Below are positions 8,261 through 15,880 of a stretch of 41,452 nucleotides of DNA, piece by piece. Made by a program: the position numbers and the translations under genes. How positions within the stretch are numbered: the stretch's first letter is position 1; every line of letters begins with the position of its first letter. The DNA is taken from assembly GCA_016201825.1 (NCBI GenBank), contig JACQCD010000059.1, positions 1 to 41,452 on the forward strand, written 5' to 3'. The stretch is from Nitrospirota bacterium (lineage in GTDB: Bacteria > Nitrospirota > Nitrospiria > 2-01-FULL-66-17). The notes beneath the pieces were generated by a model that saw only the letters and a program-made list of their open reading frames with translations, was not told where the DNA came from and ran no database searches.

Positions 8261-9402
8261 TGTGGCACCCGAAAGAGGCAGAACCGCTCGGCTTCAGAAA
8301 TGACCGCCGCGTCCGGCATCACTTCATGACACGCACGCCGGTCGGAGGCGAAGTAATGGAACCTAAAGCTCGCGCCAGACTCCACTCGGGGATACAGATA
8401 ATAACGCGACCTCGCCTTCAGGATCATACCCGAAAAACCACCTTGATCGGTGCTGAAGGTCACCCCTGAACCTGGAGGAAGACGGCTGACAGCGTCGGCC
8501 AAATCCGAGTACAGGGGGGCTCCGTCAACCGCCGCATACGCGACAGAGCGGTCCCATCCCCGGAACCGAACGAGATCCGTTTTCAGGGCCACGGCCTGGT
8601 AATAGAGCAGAAAGGCAAATCCGATTACCCACACGCCAACGATCGACATCCAGGCAATGCGACCGGCCACGGGGGCCCACTCCGTGCTCATATCAGGGAC
8701 CAGCGAAACAATCGCAGCCATCACGAACACCATGGGGATCAATACTGCCCAGATCGACCGGCCCTTTATCGACGGGGGAGACACGGTGTTGATCGTAACA
8801 GCGCGTTCGGCCAGAACCACGCCGGGAAAAGATGAGACAAGATCCTGCAGAGCCGCGAGCATCAACCCGTTGGCGGGCTCCAGCTCCACATCGCTAACCA
8901 TCACAGCCTGCGGCACAAGAGACGGGGTGAAGATTATTTCTTTAATTCTCTCGCCAGACGCCCACCCCCACGTGAGGTCACCACGAATCTCTTCAAACGT
9001 GTCGCCGCCGGCTGCGGAGACCTGCTGAGCCACCCATCGGGCACCTTCTACGGACCACAACCGAAACCGGAGGACCCCATCCGCAGGGCTGCGGACCTGG
9101 AACCGAAGCCGGATGTTCCGATAGTCACGGATGTCCAGATCAATCGGACCGCTCGAGACCGCCGCCGGCTCCCGCCCAGGAATCAGCAGAAGCCCCCCAC
9201 CGGAACGGAACATGCGGGTTTGAGTCAAGGGCTGCCAGTCCGGCGTCGACGGATTTCCGAACTCCCACTGAGTCCTTGGCAAAGAAATCCCATCAGGGAG
9301 GCGAACCAAACCAATTTTCCCGATCTGGATGGCACCCCCTACAACCACGGTGACCAAGCCAACTCTCCCGATCAGCATCCAGACTCGACCGACATCAAAC
9401 AT
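8257..9402 (-). CDS. Membrane protein of unknown function
   Basis: A 381-residue protein that I do not recognise. It begins with a hydrophobic segment (about residues 8-27, IGRVGLVTVVVGGAIQIG), followed by a predicted extracytoplasmic beta-rich stretch of about 180 residues (about 40-220) containing DYRNIRLRFQVRSPADG, like a jelly-roll or sugar-binding fold. Two further hydrophobic segments sit near residues 222-240 and 255-275, and a C-terminal region of about 100 residues follows. It overlaps the GT-C-like gene by four bases, so the two are almost certainly translated together and may act in the same surface-glycan step. Base composition is AT-richer than the neighbourhood. Confidence 0.55.
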   Translation of the reverse strand: MFDVGRVWMLIGRVGLVTVVVGGAIQIGKIGLVRLPDGISLPRTQWEFGNPSTPDWQPLTQTRMFRSGGGLLLIPGREPAAVSSGPIDLDIRDYRNIRLRFQVRSPADGVLRFRLWSVEGARWVAQQVSAAGGDTFEEIRGDLTWGWASGERIKEIIFTPSLVPQAVMVSDVELEPANGLMLAALQDLVSSFPGVVLAERAVTINTVSPPSIKGRSIWAVLIPMVFVMAAIVSLVPDMSTEWAPVAGRIAWMSIVGVWVIGFAFLLYYQAVALKTDLVRFRGWDRSVAYAAVDGAPLYSDLADAVSRLPPGSGVTFSTDQGGFSGMILKARSRYYLYPRVESGASFRFHYFASDRRACHEVMPDAAVISEAERFCLFRVPQ

Positions 9403-9471
9403 CTCTCCTCCGTTATCTATCTCATCTTGCCTTCTTCAATGACGCGGGTGACCCGCACCTGCCAGAAACGT

Positions 9472-11127
9472 TCACGGGTACGCCCCCTCGGTAATCGTCA
9501 TCCGTTGATCGGCGCGTGCTCCGACGAGCCGATCGACCACGCCGCTCGGCCAGCGGACGACCACCGTCTCAGCCGATGTCGCCGGGCCCAGGCCGAAGAG
9601 CGGCGGGCGCTCGCTCTGGGAGAGATAACTCGAACCGGTCCTGACCATCCGCGTCTGGACCCGACCGCTTGCCGCGACCGTCACGACCGCGCCGATTCCG
9701 TCGCGATTACTGGTCACACCCTTGAGCCGCACGCGCAACCAGTGCCCCGCCGAGAGCCGGTTGCGATAGAGACGGGCCGGGCCGTTGTTCTCGGTGAAGA
9801 TGAGGTCGGGAGCGCCGTCGAGATCCAGATCAGCCGTGGCCAGACCGCGGCCCACGAAGAGGGAAGTCAATCCCACCTGCGCCGCGGCTTCGGCGTACGT
9901 CCCATCCCCGAGGTTGCGAAAGAAGAGCGGCCGCTCCCGGTCGGTGACGCCTCCTTCCAGCGTTCGGACCAACTCGGCGTCCACGTGGCCGTTGGCCGCG
10001 ACGAGATCAGGCCAGCCGTCGAGATCGGCGTCGATGAACACTGCGCCGAACGTCAAAAAGGGCAGACTCGGCTCGAAGAGCCCGGCGGGACGGGCCCGAT
10101 CCCTCCATCGACCGTCGGCGTCTCGCTGATATAGGCCGAGGCCCTCGCCCATGAAATGGCCGATCACAATGCCGCCCGCCGAGGAATCATCGACATCGAC
10201 CCCCATCCCGGCGCGCGCCATCCCGAATCGGCCAGGGGTCGCCGCCAGACGAGCGCTCCAATCCTCGAACGTGCCGTCTCCCCGATTCCGAAACAGCGAG
10301 TTGGGGACCTGGTCGTTGGCGACGAACAGATCCACGCGGCCGTCGCCGTCGACGTCCAGCAGCGCAGCCCCGAGCGCCTTCGCGGGCTTGGCCAACCCCG
10401 CGGCTTCGGTCGCGTCCTCGAACGTGCCGTCGCCGCGGTTGTGGAAGAACCGCGAGGTCGAGGGGGGGTAGGGATCCGGACCGCAGAAGACCTTCGTGTT
10501 CGCGTCGAGCCGGCAGGCGAGATCGGTCTCAGGAGACCACTGCACGTACCGGCACACAAACAAGTCGAGGAGGCCGTCGGCATCGGCGTCGAACCACACC
10601 GCGCACGTGCTCCACCCGGTCACGGCGACGCCCGCCGTCGCGGTGACCTCTTCAAAGCGTCCGCCGCCGACGTTTCGAAACAACGCCGTCGCGCCGTAGC
10701 CCGTCAAGAGAAGATCGTCGCGGCCGTCGTTATCGTAGTCAGCCGCCGCGCACCCCATGCCGTATGAGGCGAATCTCAGACGGGACAAGGCCGTGATATC
10801 GGCGAACGTCCCGTCACCCCGATTGCGATACAGCGCGACCCCCTCGCGATCCGCGCTACCCTCCCACGGCCGTCCGGTGACGAAGAGCAAATCGGGGCGG
10901 TCATCCCCATCCACATCGGTGACGCACACCCCCGATCCGAACGTCTCGGGGTACCATTTCCTCCCCGTCGCCCCACTGGTGTGCACGGCTCGAACACCAG
11001 CCGCGTCCGTCACATCCTCAAAACCGCCGGTCCGCTCCGGGATGTGGACGGGACGGGCGCAGGCCGCGGCGACGAGTATTGCCGACACCGCCAGCCGCCA
11101 CACCGCCCTCCGACGCGCGCCGTCCAT
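9472..11127 (-). CDS. FG-GAP/VCBS repeat lipoprotein with ASPIC/UnbV domain
   Basis: A 551-residue exported lipoprotein: the signal peptide ends in a lipobox (ILVAAAC, cysteine near residue 23). The body has repeated FG-GAP/VCBS blades marked by calcium-type loops such as DVDGDDRPDLL, DYDNDGRDDLL, DADADGLLDLF, DVDGDGRVDLF and DLDLDGAPDLI, each followed by LFRNRGDGTFEDxT. The last 80 residues carry the ASPIC/UnbV domain (NRDGIGAVVTV, then VVVRWPSGVVD). Such proteins form propellers on the cell surface or in the periplasm; their ligands are mostly unknown. It starts 8 bp after the RAM-domain gene, so it is probably the distal part of the moeA operon. Confidence 0.88.
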   Translation of the reverse strand: MDGARRRAVWRLAVSAILVAAACARPVHIPERTGGFEDVTDAAGVRAVHTSGATGRKWYPETFGSGVCVTDVDGDDRPDLLFVTGRPWEGSADREGVALYRNRGDGTFADITALSRLRFASYGMGCAAADYDNDGRDDLLLTGYGATALFRNVGGGRFEEVTATAGVAVTGWSTCAVWFDADADGLLDLFVCRYVQWSPETDLACRLDANTKVFCGPDPYPPSTSRFFHNRGDGTFEDATEAAGLAKPAKALGAALLDVDGDGRVDLFVANDQVPNSLFRNRGDGTFEDWSARLAATPGRFGMARAGMGVDVDDSSAGGIVIGHFMGEGLGLYQRDADGRWRDRARPAGLFEPSLPFLTFGAVFIDADLDGWPDLVAANGHVDAELVRTLEGGVTDRERPLFFRNLGDGTYAEAAAQVGLTSLFVGRGLATADLDLDGAPDLIFTENNGPARLYRNRLSAGHWLRVRLKGVTSNRDGIGAVVTVAASGRVQTRMVRTGSSYLSQSERPPLFGLGPATSAETVVVRWPSGVVDRLVGARADQRMTITEGAYP

Positions 11128-11135
11128 GCGGCGGA

Positions 11136-11387
11136 TCAGCCGTGCGCCACTGGAGGGGACAAGACCAGGCAGGTCATCGTCTGCTTGACCCCATCGATCG
11201 ATCGAATATTGGAGAGGATGATGTCGCCCAGTTGGTTCATGTCCTGGGCGGCGATGTGGACGATCAGGTCGTACACGCCCGTCACCATGAACGCGGCTTT
11301 GACGCCTTCCATACGGGTGATGGTCTTATACGCGCTCTTGGTATGATCGCCGGTCACGTTGATGAGAATGAAGGCTTCAAACGCCAT
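11136..11387 (-). CDS. Stand-alone RAM (Lrp/AsnC ligand-binding) domain protein
   Basis: I chose the ATG at 11387 (83 aa) because GGGGGGA lies about five bases upstream; an earlier in-frame start at 11405 has no such site. The protein is just the alpha/beta effector domain of Lrp/AsnC regulators (FEAFILINV, VTGVYDLIVHI, IDGVKQTMTCLVL) without a DNA-binding domain. Such single RAM proteins form oligomers that bind amino acids or other small ligands. It sits 14 bp after moeA and 8 bp before the UnbV lipoprotein in a tight run; no functional link to molybdenum cofactor synthesis is evident. Confidence 0.88.
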   Translation of the reverse strand: MAFEAFILINVTGDHTKSAYKTITRMEGVKAAFMVTGVYDLIVHIAAQDMNQLGDIILSNIRSIDGVKQTMTCLVLSPPVAHG

Positions 11388-11401
11388 GTGGTCCCCCCCG
11401 T

Positions 11402-12649
11402 TCAATCCCTCGCGTCGCCCTGGAGCAGACGCACCTCGACCTGTCGCCCGCGCTCCACGCCTTCCACGTCCTGAGCCAGGACGATGAGCCCGTCCGCTCT
11501 CACCATCGACGTCAAGATCCCCGAGTCCTGCGACCCGGTCGGGGTCACGAGGGTGTGTTCTCCCTCGCGAGCGAGTCGGCCGCGCACGAAGTGGGTCTTA
11601 CCGCGCGCCTTGTGAATCGACTCGGTCAGTTCGGCGGTGGCGACCGGCCGGCCGAGTTCGGTCGCCCCGGCCATCCGCAGGAGCGCGGGCCGCACAAAGA
11701 CTTCGAACGTCACCATCGAAGACACCGGGTTGCCCGGCAGGCCGAATACCGGACGCTCACGGATCGAACCGAAGGCCATGGGACTCCCGGGTTTCATCGC
11801 GACCCGCCAGAAGTCCATCGTCATCCCCAAGTCGGTCAGGACGTCTTTGACGAAATCGAACTTCCCCACCGACACGCCCCCGCAGACGATCAACACATCC
11901 AGCCCGTCGAGCCGGCGCAGGTGGTCGCGGAGGTCGTCCGGCCGGTCGCGCGCGATGCCAAGGAGCTGCGCAGTTCCCCCGGCCTCGGCAACCTGCGCCG
12001 CGATCGCGTAGCTGTTCACGTTGAAGATCCGATCCGGCCGCTCGGCCTCGCCGAGATCGGCCAACTCGTCTCCCGTCGCGAGAATCCCGACTCGGGGTCT
12101 TCGTCCCACCGCCACGGCCGCGCAGCCGAGCGACGCCAGCATCCCGATCTCGGCCGCCCGAGCCCGCCGCCCCGCCGGGATCACGACCGCGCCCGCCCGA
12201 ACATCCTGGCCTCGCGCGCGCACCGCTTCGTCGCGCTCGACCGAAGTGCGGATCAACACGCGATCGCCTTCTGGGGTCGTGTCCTCCACCATCACCACGG
12301 CATCCGCGCCAACCGGCATCGGCGCGCCGGTCATGATCCGGGCGGCCGTGCCCGGGGCTACCTTGTGCTCCGGCATCCGGCCCGCTGCAATCTCTTCCCC
12401 CACCGTCAAGGCGACCGGACGCTCCGACGTCGCGCCGCCCAGGTCGGCGGCCACCACCGCGTACCCGTCGACCGACGAGTTGTCCCAGGGAGGGAGGTCC
12501 CGGGTGGCGATCACGTCGCGCGCGATGATCCGTCCGAGCGCGTCGGTAATCGCCACCCGCTCGATTCCCAGCGGGCGCACGGCCCGCAGGACGGTTTCGA
12601 GCGCGGCCGCGACCGGCACCAACCGCGTCCCTGCGCTACCCACGGGCAT
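11402..12649 (-). CDS. moeA: Molybdopterin molybdenumtransferase MoeA
   Basis: A 415-residue enzyme that inserts molybdate into adenylated molybdopterin in the last step of molybdenum cofactor synthesis. Visible motifs are DNSSVDGYAV near residue 55, TGAPMPVGADAVVMVEDT in domain III, ATGDEL, the cofactor-binding CGGVSVGKFDFVKDVL and GLPGNPVSSMVTFEVFVRP. Length agrees with the family (about 400-420). I chose ATG 12649 because GAGGA lies eight to nine bases before it; it overlaps the end of the methyltransferase gene by 14 bp, which suggests coupling. No other moa/moe genes are in the window. Confidence 0.95.
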   Translation of the reverse strand: MPVGSAGTRLVPVAAALETVLRAVRPLGIERVAITDALGRIIARDVIATRDLPPWDNSSVDGYAVVAADLGGATSERPVALTVGEEIAAGRMPEHKVAPGTAARIMTGAPMPVGADAVVMVEDTTPEGDRVLIRTSVERDEAVRARGQDVRAGAVVIPAGRRARAAEIGMLASLGCAAVAVGRRPRVGILATGDELADLGEAERPDRIFNVNSYAIAAQVAEAGGTAQLLGIARDRPDDLRDHLRRLDGLDVLIVCGGVSVGKFDFVKDVLTDLGMTMDFWRVAMKPGSPMAFGSIRERPVFGLPGNPVSSMVTFEVFVRPALLRMAGATELGRPVATAELTESIHKARGKTHFVRGRLAREGEHTLVTPTGSQDSGILTSMVRADGLIVLAQDVEGVERGRQVEVRLLQGDARD

Positions 12650-13172
12650 CGTCCGGCTTCCTCGCCACGAGGCTGGCCACGTATTGCCCCCGCACGAGCC
12701 CCTCCCGGGCATCGATGATCGAGAATTCCGGAAACAGCGCGGTCAATTCGTTCGGCTGCAGGCAGAATTCGGTTCGCCGCGGCGTCCCGAATCGTCGCTG
12801 GTTTTCGATGGTAAAGGTCTCGTAGACGATCACGCCGCCGGGTTTGAGGGTCGCGCGCAGTTGGGGGATCAGCGCGCGGTCGAGATAGTAGAAGCAGGTG
12901 ACGAGGTCGTAGGTCGCGACGGACAGGCGCGCGGTCTCGAGGTCGGCCTGTTGGAGGCGAATTTCGAGTCCCCGGCGCCCCGCTTCCTCACGACACGCCG
13001 CGATCGCCTCGTGATCGCGCTCGATCCCGTCCACCTCCCATCCCGCGGCGGCCAGATACAGCGCGTGTCGCCCATAGCCCATCGCCACGTCGAGCGCCTT
13101 CCCCTTGGGCAGACGATCCCGGTATTCAACCAGGATCTCGGCGGGGGCTTTCCCGTCGTGGCGTTCACCCAT
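12636..13172 (-). CDS. SAM-dependent methyltransferase (TehB/class I type)
   Basis: A 178-residue class I methyltransferase. Motif I is KALDVAMGYGRHALYLAAAG, the acidic end of strand 2 is VDGIERD, and later strands read YDLVTCFYYLDRALIPQL and LKPGGVIVYETFT. The start ATG shares one base with the stop of the zinc-ribbon gene (TGATG), so the two are coupled. The overall size and the phrase GGVIVYETFT resemble small TehB-like proteins; the substrate cannot be predicted. It overlaps moeA at its 3' end. Confidence 0.85.
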   Translation of the reverse strand: MGERHDGKAPAEILVEYRDRLPKGKALDVAMGYGRHALYLAAAGWEVDGIERDHEAIAACREEAGRRGLEIRLQQADLETARLSVATYDLVTCFYYLDRALIPQLRATLKPGGVIVYETFTIENQRRFGTPRRTEFCLQPNELTALFPEFSIIDAREGLVRGQYVASLVARKPDDARG

Positions 13173-13360
13173 CAGTCGCCGACCTCGATCGCGCGTCCCT
13201 CGCAGATGGGACATTGCACGATGGGCAAATCGTCCAGAATGCTCCGATAGCCGAACTCGTGGCCGCACACCCGACAGGTCAATCGCTTCCGATCGCATGC
13301 ATCGCAGAGGCGCGACGCTCCGTTCTCCACGACCGCCGCGCACGCGCTACACTGTGACAT
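13172..13360 (-). CDS. Small double zinc-ribbon protein
   Basis: A 62-residue protein built from four CxxC knuckles (CSAC, CDAC, CRVC, CPIC), enough to bind two zinc ions as tandem rubredoxin-like ribbons. There is no catalytic domain. Such proteins often act as adapters. It is coupled to the methyltransferase through a shared base at stop and start and lies 39 bp after the M48 protease gene. Confidence 0.8.
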   Translation of the reverse strand: MSQCSACAAVVENGASRLCDACDRKRLTCRVCGHEFGYRSILDDLPIVQCPICEGRAIEVGD

Positions 13361-13399
13361 CCGGTCTCCCCCCGCGCCATTCCGCCGTTTCTCGCGTGT

Positions 13400-14515
13400 T
13401 CATTCCGTTCCAACCGACGCCTTCACGTCCGTCCAGGCGTAGGGAAAGGGCTCCGTCGGCCACGCGCCCGAGTTCTCGACCTCCGCCCGGAGCCGCGCAG
13501 CGCGCTCGGTGCTCACCGGATGGGTCGAGAGGAACGCGACCCGGCCGTGTTCCTCCTTCGCCAGCGTGTCAAAAAACGCGATCATGCCCCGCGGATCGAT
13601 CCGAGCCCGACGCAGCAACGCCAGGCCTCCCAAATCGGCCGCAGTTTCTTGATCGCGGCTAAACTTCAAACTCCCCAAACGGGACGCCAATTCGCCCACC
13701 CCCGCCAGAGATCCCGTGTTGCCGAAGAGAATGGAAAGAGCCGCCCGCCACCCCATAGTACGCACCAACCCTCGCAAGCTGTGGCGGAGCACCACGTGCT
13801 GGATCTCGTGCGCCAACACGCCGGCCAGCTCGTCGCCGGACTCCGCCGCCCGGATCAAACCGGTAAACACCACGACGTGTCCACCCGGCACGGCAAACGC
13901 GTTGACCTGCGCATCGTCGACCACGTGCCAGCGAAAGGTGTAGGGCGACTCGACCGACGCGGTCAGCCGCGCCCCGATTCCTTCGACCGCCTCGACCGCG
14001 GGCCCCGTCGTCAGCACGGTCGCTCCCGCCGCGACCTGGCTGAACGCGGATTCCCCTAAACGCTCTTCCCACGACACCGGGATGCGGCCGACCGCCGCAT
14101 CGACGATCCGATCGGCCTGCCACCATAACACGCCCAGCGCCACCACGGGCACGAGCACGACGGCCGCCACGAGCGACCATCCGAGGCCGCTCATCACCCG
14201 CCCGCGCGCAAAGCGGGCGCCGAGTCGCTCGACCTCGCCGCGCAATCCGTCCGGCGGATGGGTTCGGACCGCCTTCGCCAGGCGCTCATCATCCAAGACG
14301 AGCGCCCACGCCACGCCGTCCTCGGCCCACCTCAACTGAATGTGGCGGCGGTCAAACCCTCCCGGATCGAGGTGGATCGCCTGGTACGGGACCCCATGCT
14401 CGCGAGATGACTTCGGCCACAGGACGAGGCGCTCCGAACCCACCTCGAACGGGACCCGCTCCCCTTGCGAGGCGAGCCCGGCGCCGAAACACAGTCCCGC
14501 GCCGGCGACGCCCAC
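13400..14515 (-). CDS. Membrane-anchored M48 family metalloprotease
   Basis: Zinc endopeptidase of the M48 (Ste24/HtpX/BepA-like) clan. With a GTG start at 14515 the protein is 371 aa; an alternative TTG at 14533 would overlap the stop of the upstream gene. Residues 1-85 are a small beta-rich N-terminal domain often seen before this protease type, a membrane helix lies at about 112-131 (SLVAAVVLVPVVALGVL), and the catalytic motif HEIQH is at 236-240 with the third zinc ligand in ETAAD near 290-294. The protease domain is expected on the periplasmic side, for envelope protein quality control. It follows the AIM24-family gene with only a short gap. Confidence 0.9.
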   Translation of the reverse strand: MGVAGAGLCFGAGLASQGERVPFEVGSERLVLWPKSSREHGVPYQAIHLDPGGFDRRHIQLRWAEDGVAWALVLDDERLAKAVRTHPPDGLRGEVERLGARFARGRVMSGLGWSLVAAVVLVPVVALGVLWWQADRIVDAAVGRIPVSWEERLGESAFSQVAAGATVLTTGPAVEAVEGIGARLTASVESPYTFRWHVVDDAQVNAFAVPGGHVVVFTGLIRAAESGDELAGVLAHEIQHVVLRHSLRGLVRTMGWRAALSILFGNTGSLAGVGELASRLGSLKFSRDQETAADLGGLALLRRARIDPRGMIAFFDTLAKEEHGRVAFLSTHPVSTERAARLRAEVENSGAWPTEPFPYAWTDVKASVGTE

Positions 14516-14529
14516 GGCGTCCGTCCCGA

Positions 14530-15324
14530 TCAACGATCCCCGTCCAGCAAACCTCCGAGTCCGCCCAAGATCGATCCTTCTTCCCGACGTCCCCCCGTCT
14601 GGGGCGCCGCCGCGTAGATTCGGTTCGCCAAGCGGCTCAGCGGCAGTGACTGCAGCCAGATACGACCCGGCCCGCGCAGCGTCGCAAAAAACAGCCCTTC
14701 CCCGCCGAACAGCGCCGACTTGATCTTCCCCACGTACTCGATGTCGTATTGCACCGAACTCTGCATGGCGACGATGCACCCGGTATCCACCCGCAGCATC
14801 TCCCCCGGGGCCAGCGTTCGTTCCGCGAGGGTCCCGCCGGCGTGAATGAAAGCCAAACCGTCCCCCTCCAACTTTTCCATGATGAACCCTTCGCCGCCGA
14901 AGAGCCCCACCCCCAAGCGTTTCTGAAACGCGATCCCGATCGAGACGCCCTTGGCCGCGCAGAGAAACGCGTCCTTCTGGCAGATCAGTCGTCCCCCCAA
15001 CTCGCCCAACATCATCGGCACGATCTTCCCCGGATACGGCGCCGCGAACGCCACCCGCCTTTTCTCGCGCGACTTGTTGACGAAAACGGTCATGAACAGC
15101 GATTCCCCGGTCAGGAGCCGTTTGCCCGCCCCGACCAGCGCCCCGAACAAACCCGGCCGCGACCCCGAGCCGTCGCCGAAGATCGTCTCCATCTCGATGC
15201 CATCGGTCATATACATCATGCCCCCCGCCTCGGCCACCGCGGCCTCCTCGGGGTCCAATTCGATCTCGACGTACTGCATTTCCGAGCCAAAAATTTCGTA
15301 ATCGATCACGTGCATCTGCGGCAT
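14530..15324 (-). CDS. AIM24/TIGR00266 family protein
   Basis: A 264-residue protein of the AIM24 family, glycine-rich beta proteins thought to form a trimeric shell. Typical phrases are [22 protein letters not shown] near the N-terminus, [24 protein letters not shown] and the C-terminal [23 protein letters not shown] chose ATG 15324 because GGGAGG lies about eight bases upstream; an earlier in-frame start at 15339 is less likely. The family's cellular role is not known. It is the first gene of the long minus-strand run and directly precedes the M48 protease, suggesting a joint envelope role. Confidence 0.9.
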   Translation of the reverse strand: MPQMHVIDYEIFGSEMQYVEIELDPEEAAVAEAGGMMYMTDGIEMETIFGDGSGSRPGLFGALVGAGKRLLTGESLFMTVFVNKSREKRRVAFAAPYPGKIVPMMLGELGGRLICQKDAFLCAAKGVSIGIAFQKRLGVGLFGGEGFIMEKLEGDGLAFIHAGGTLAERTLAPGEMLRVDTGCIVAMQSSVQYDIEYVGKIKSALFGGEGLFFATLRGPGRIWLQSLPLSRLANRIYAAAPQTGGRREEGSILGGLGGLLDGDR

Positions 15325-15491
15325 TGACGAACCTCCCATCCCACGATCCGAACACCGCCCTGCGCACCATCCGTACGCTTCGTCTCATCCTCGCGCGGAG
15401 CCCGTAGGGACGCCATAATAGGACCGCCGGGGCTGAAAATCAACTGGCGAAGCCCACGCCGACGGCGTCATCCGCGACGCCGCGCGCCATC

Positions 15492-15692
15492 CTACGGCGC
15501 GCCACGCATTAACCAGCCGGCCCACATCCCAAACGCAAACGCCGACCCCGCAACCACGGCCGCTCCGACATAGACCACGACCGCCATCCCATGTCGCTCG
15601 CTCACGTGGTTGTGATCCTGCATTCGCCGGATCGATTGTCGTCGTTCCTGCTGTCGTCGCTCAACAAAGTGAATCTCTGCCGTCCTATCCAT
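15492..15692 (-). CDS. Small single-span membrane protein
   Basis: A 66-residue protein that I do not recognise. GGAGGGG lies seven bases before ATG 15692, which supports the start. The first 35 residues are hydrophilic and rich in arginine and glutamine (VERRQQERRQ), with several histidines, and the last 30 form one hydrophobic helix (VVYVGAAVVAGSAFAFGMWAG). The charge pattern predicts an N-terminus in the cytoplasm. It lies between the AIM24 gene and hrpB, separated from both by about 170-190 bp. Confidence 0.6.
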   Translation of the reverse strand: MDRTAEIHFVERRQQERRQSIRRMQDHNHVSERHGMAVVVYVGAAVVAGSAFAFGMWAGWLMRGAP

Positions 15693-15880
15693 GACGTGTC
15701 CCCTCCGTGGGTTGGTTGGCGGCATTTCAAAATCGCCTTTCGACGGACCAGAAGATTTCCGGCATCCCCCAGGTCGCGGCGTGAAAAGGTTAGCGCCAGC
15801 ATAGACCGCGGAAGGGTGCGAGGTCAAGAAGCCGGCTCGGCGTGGGGACGGCCGTCGAGTTTCTCGACCGCAAACTCGTG

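Noticed and set aside
14533-15388. Long upstream extension of the M48 protease frame
   Set aside because: It is the antisense-free shadow of the AIM24 gene in another frame, low in complexity and rich in glycine and arginine; the protease starts after the AIM24 stop.
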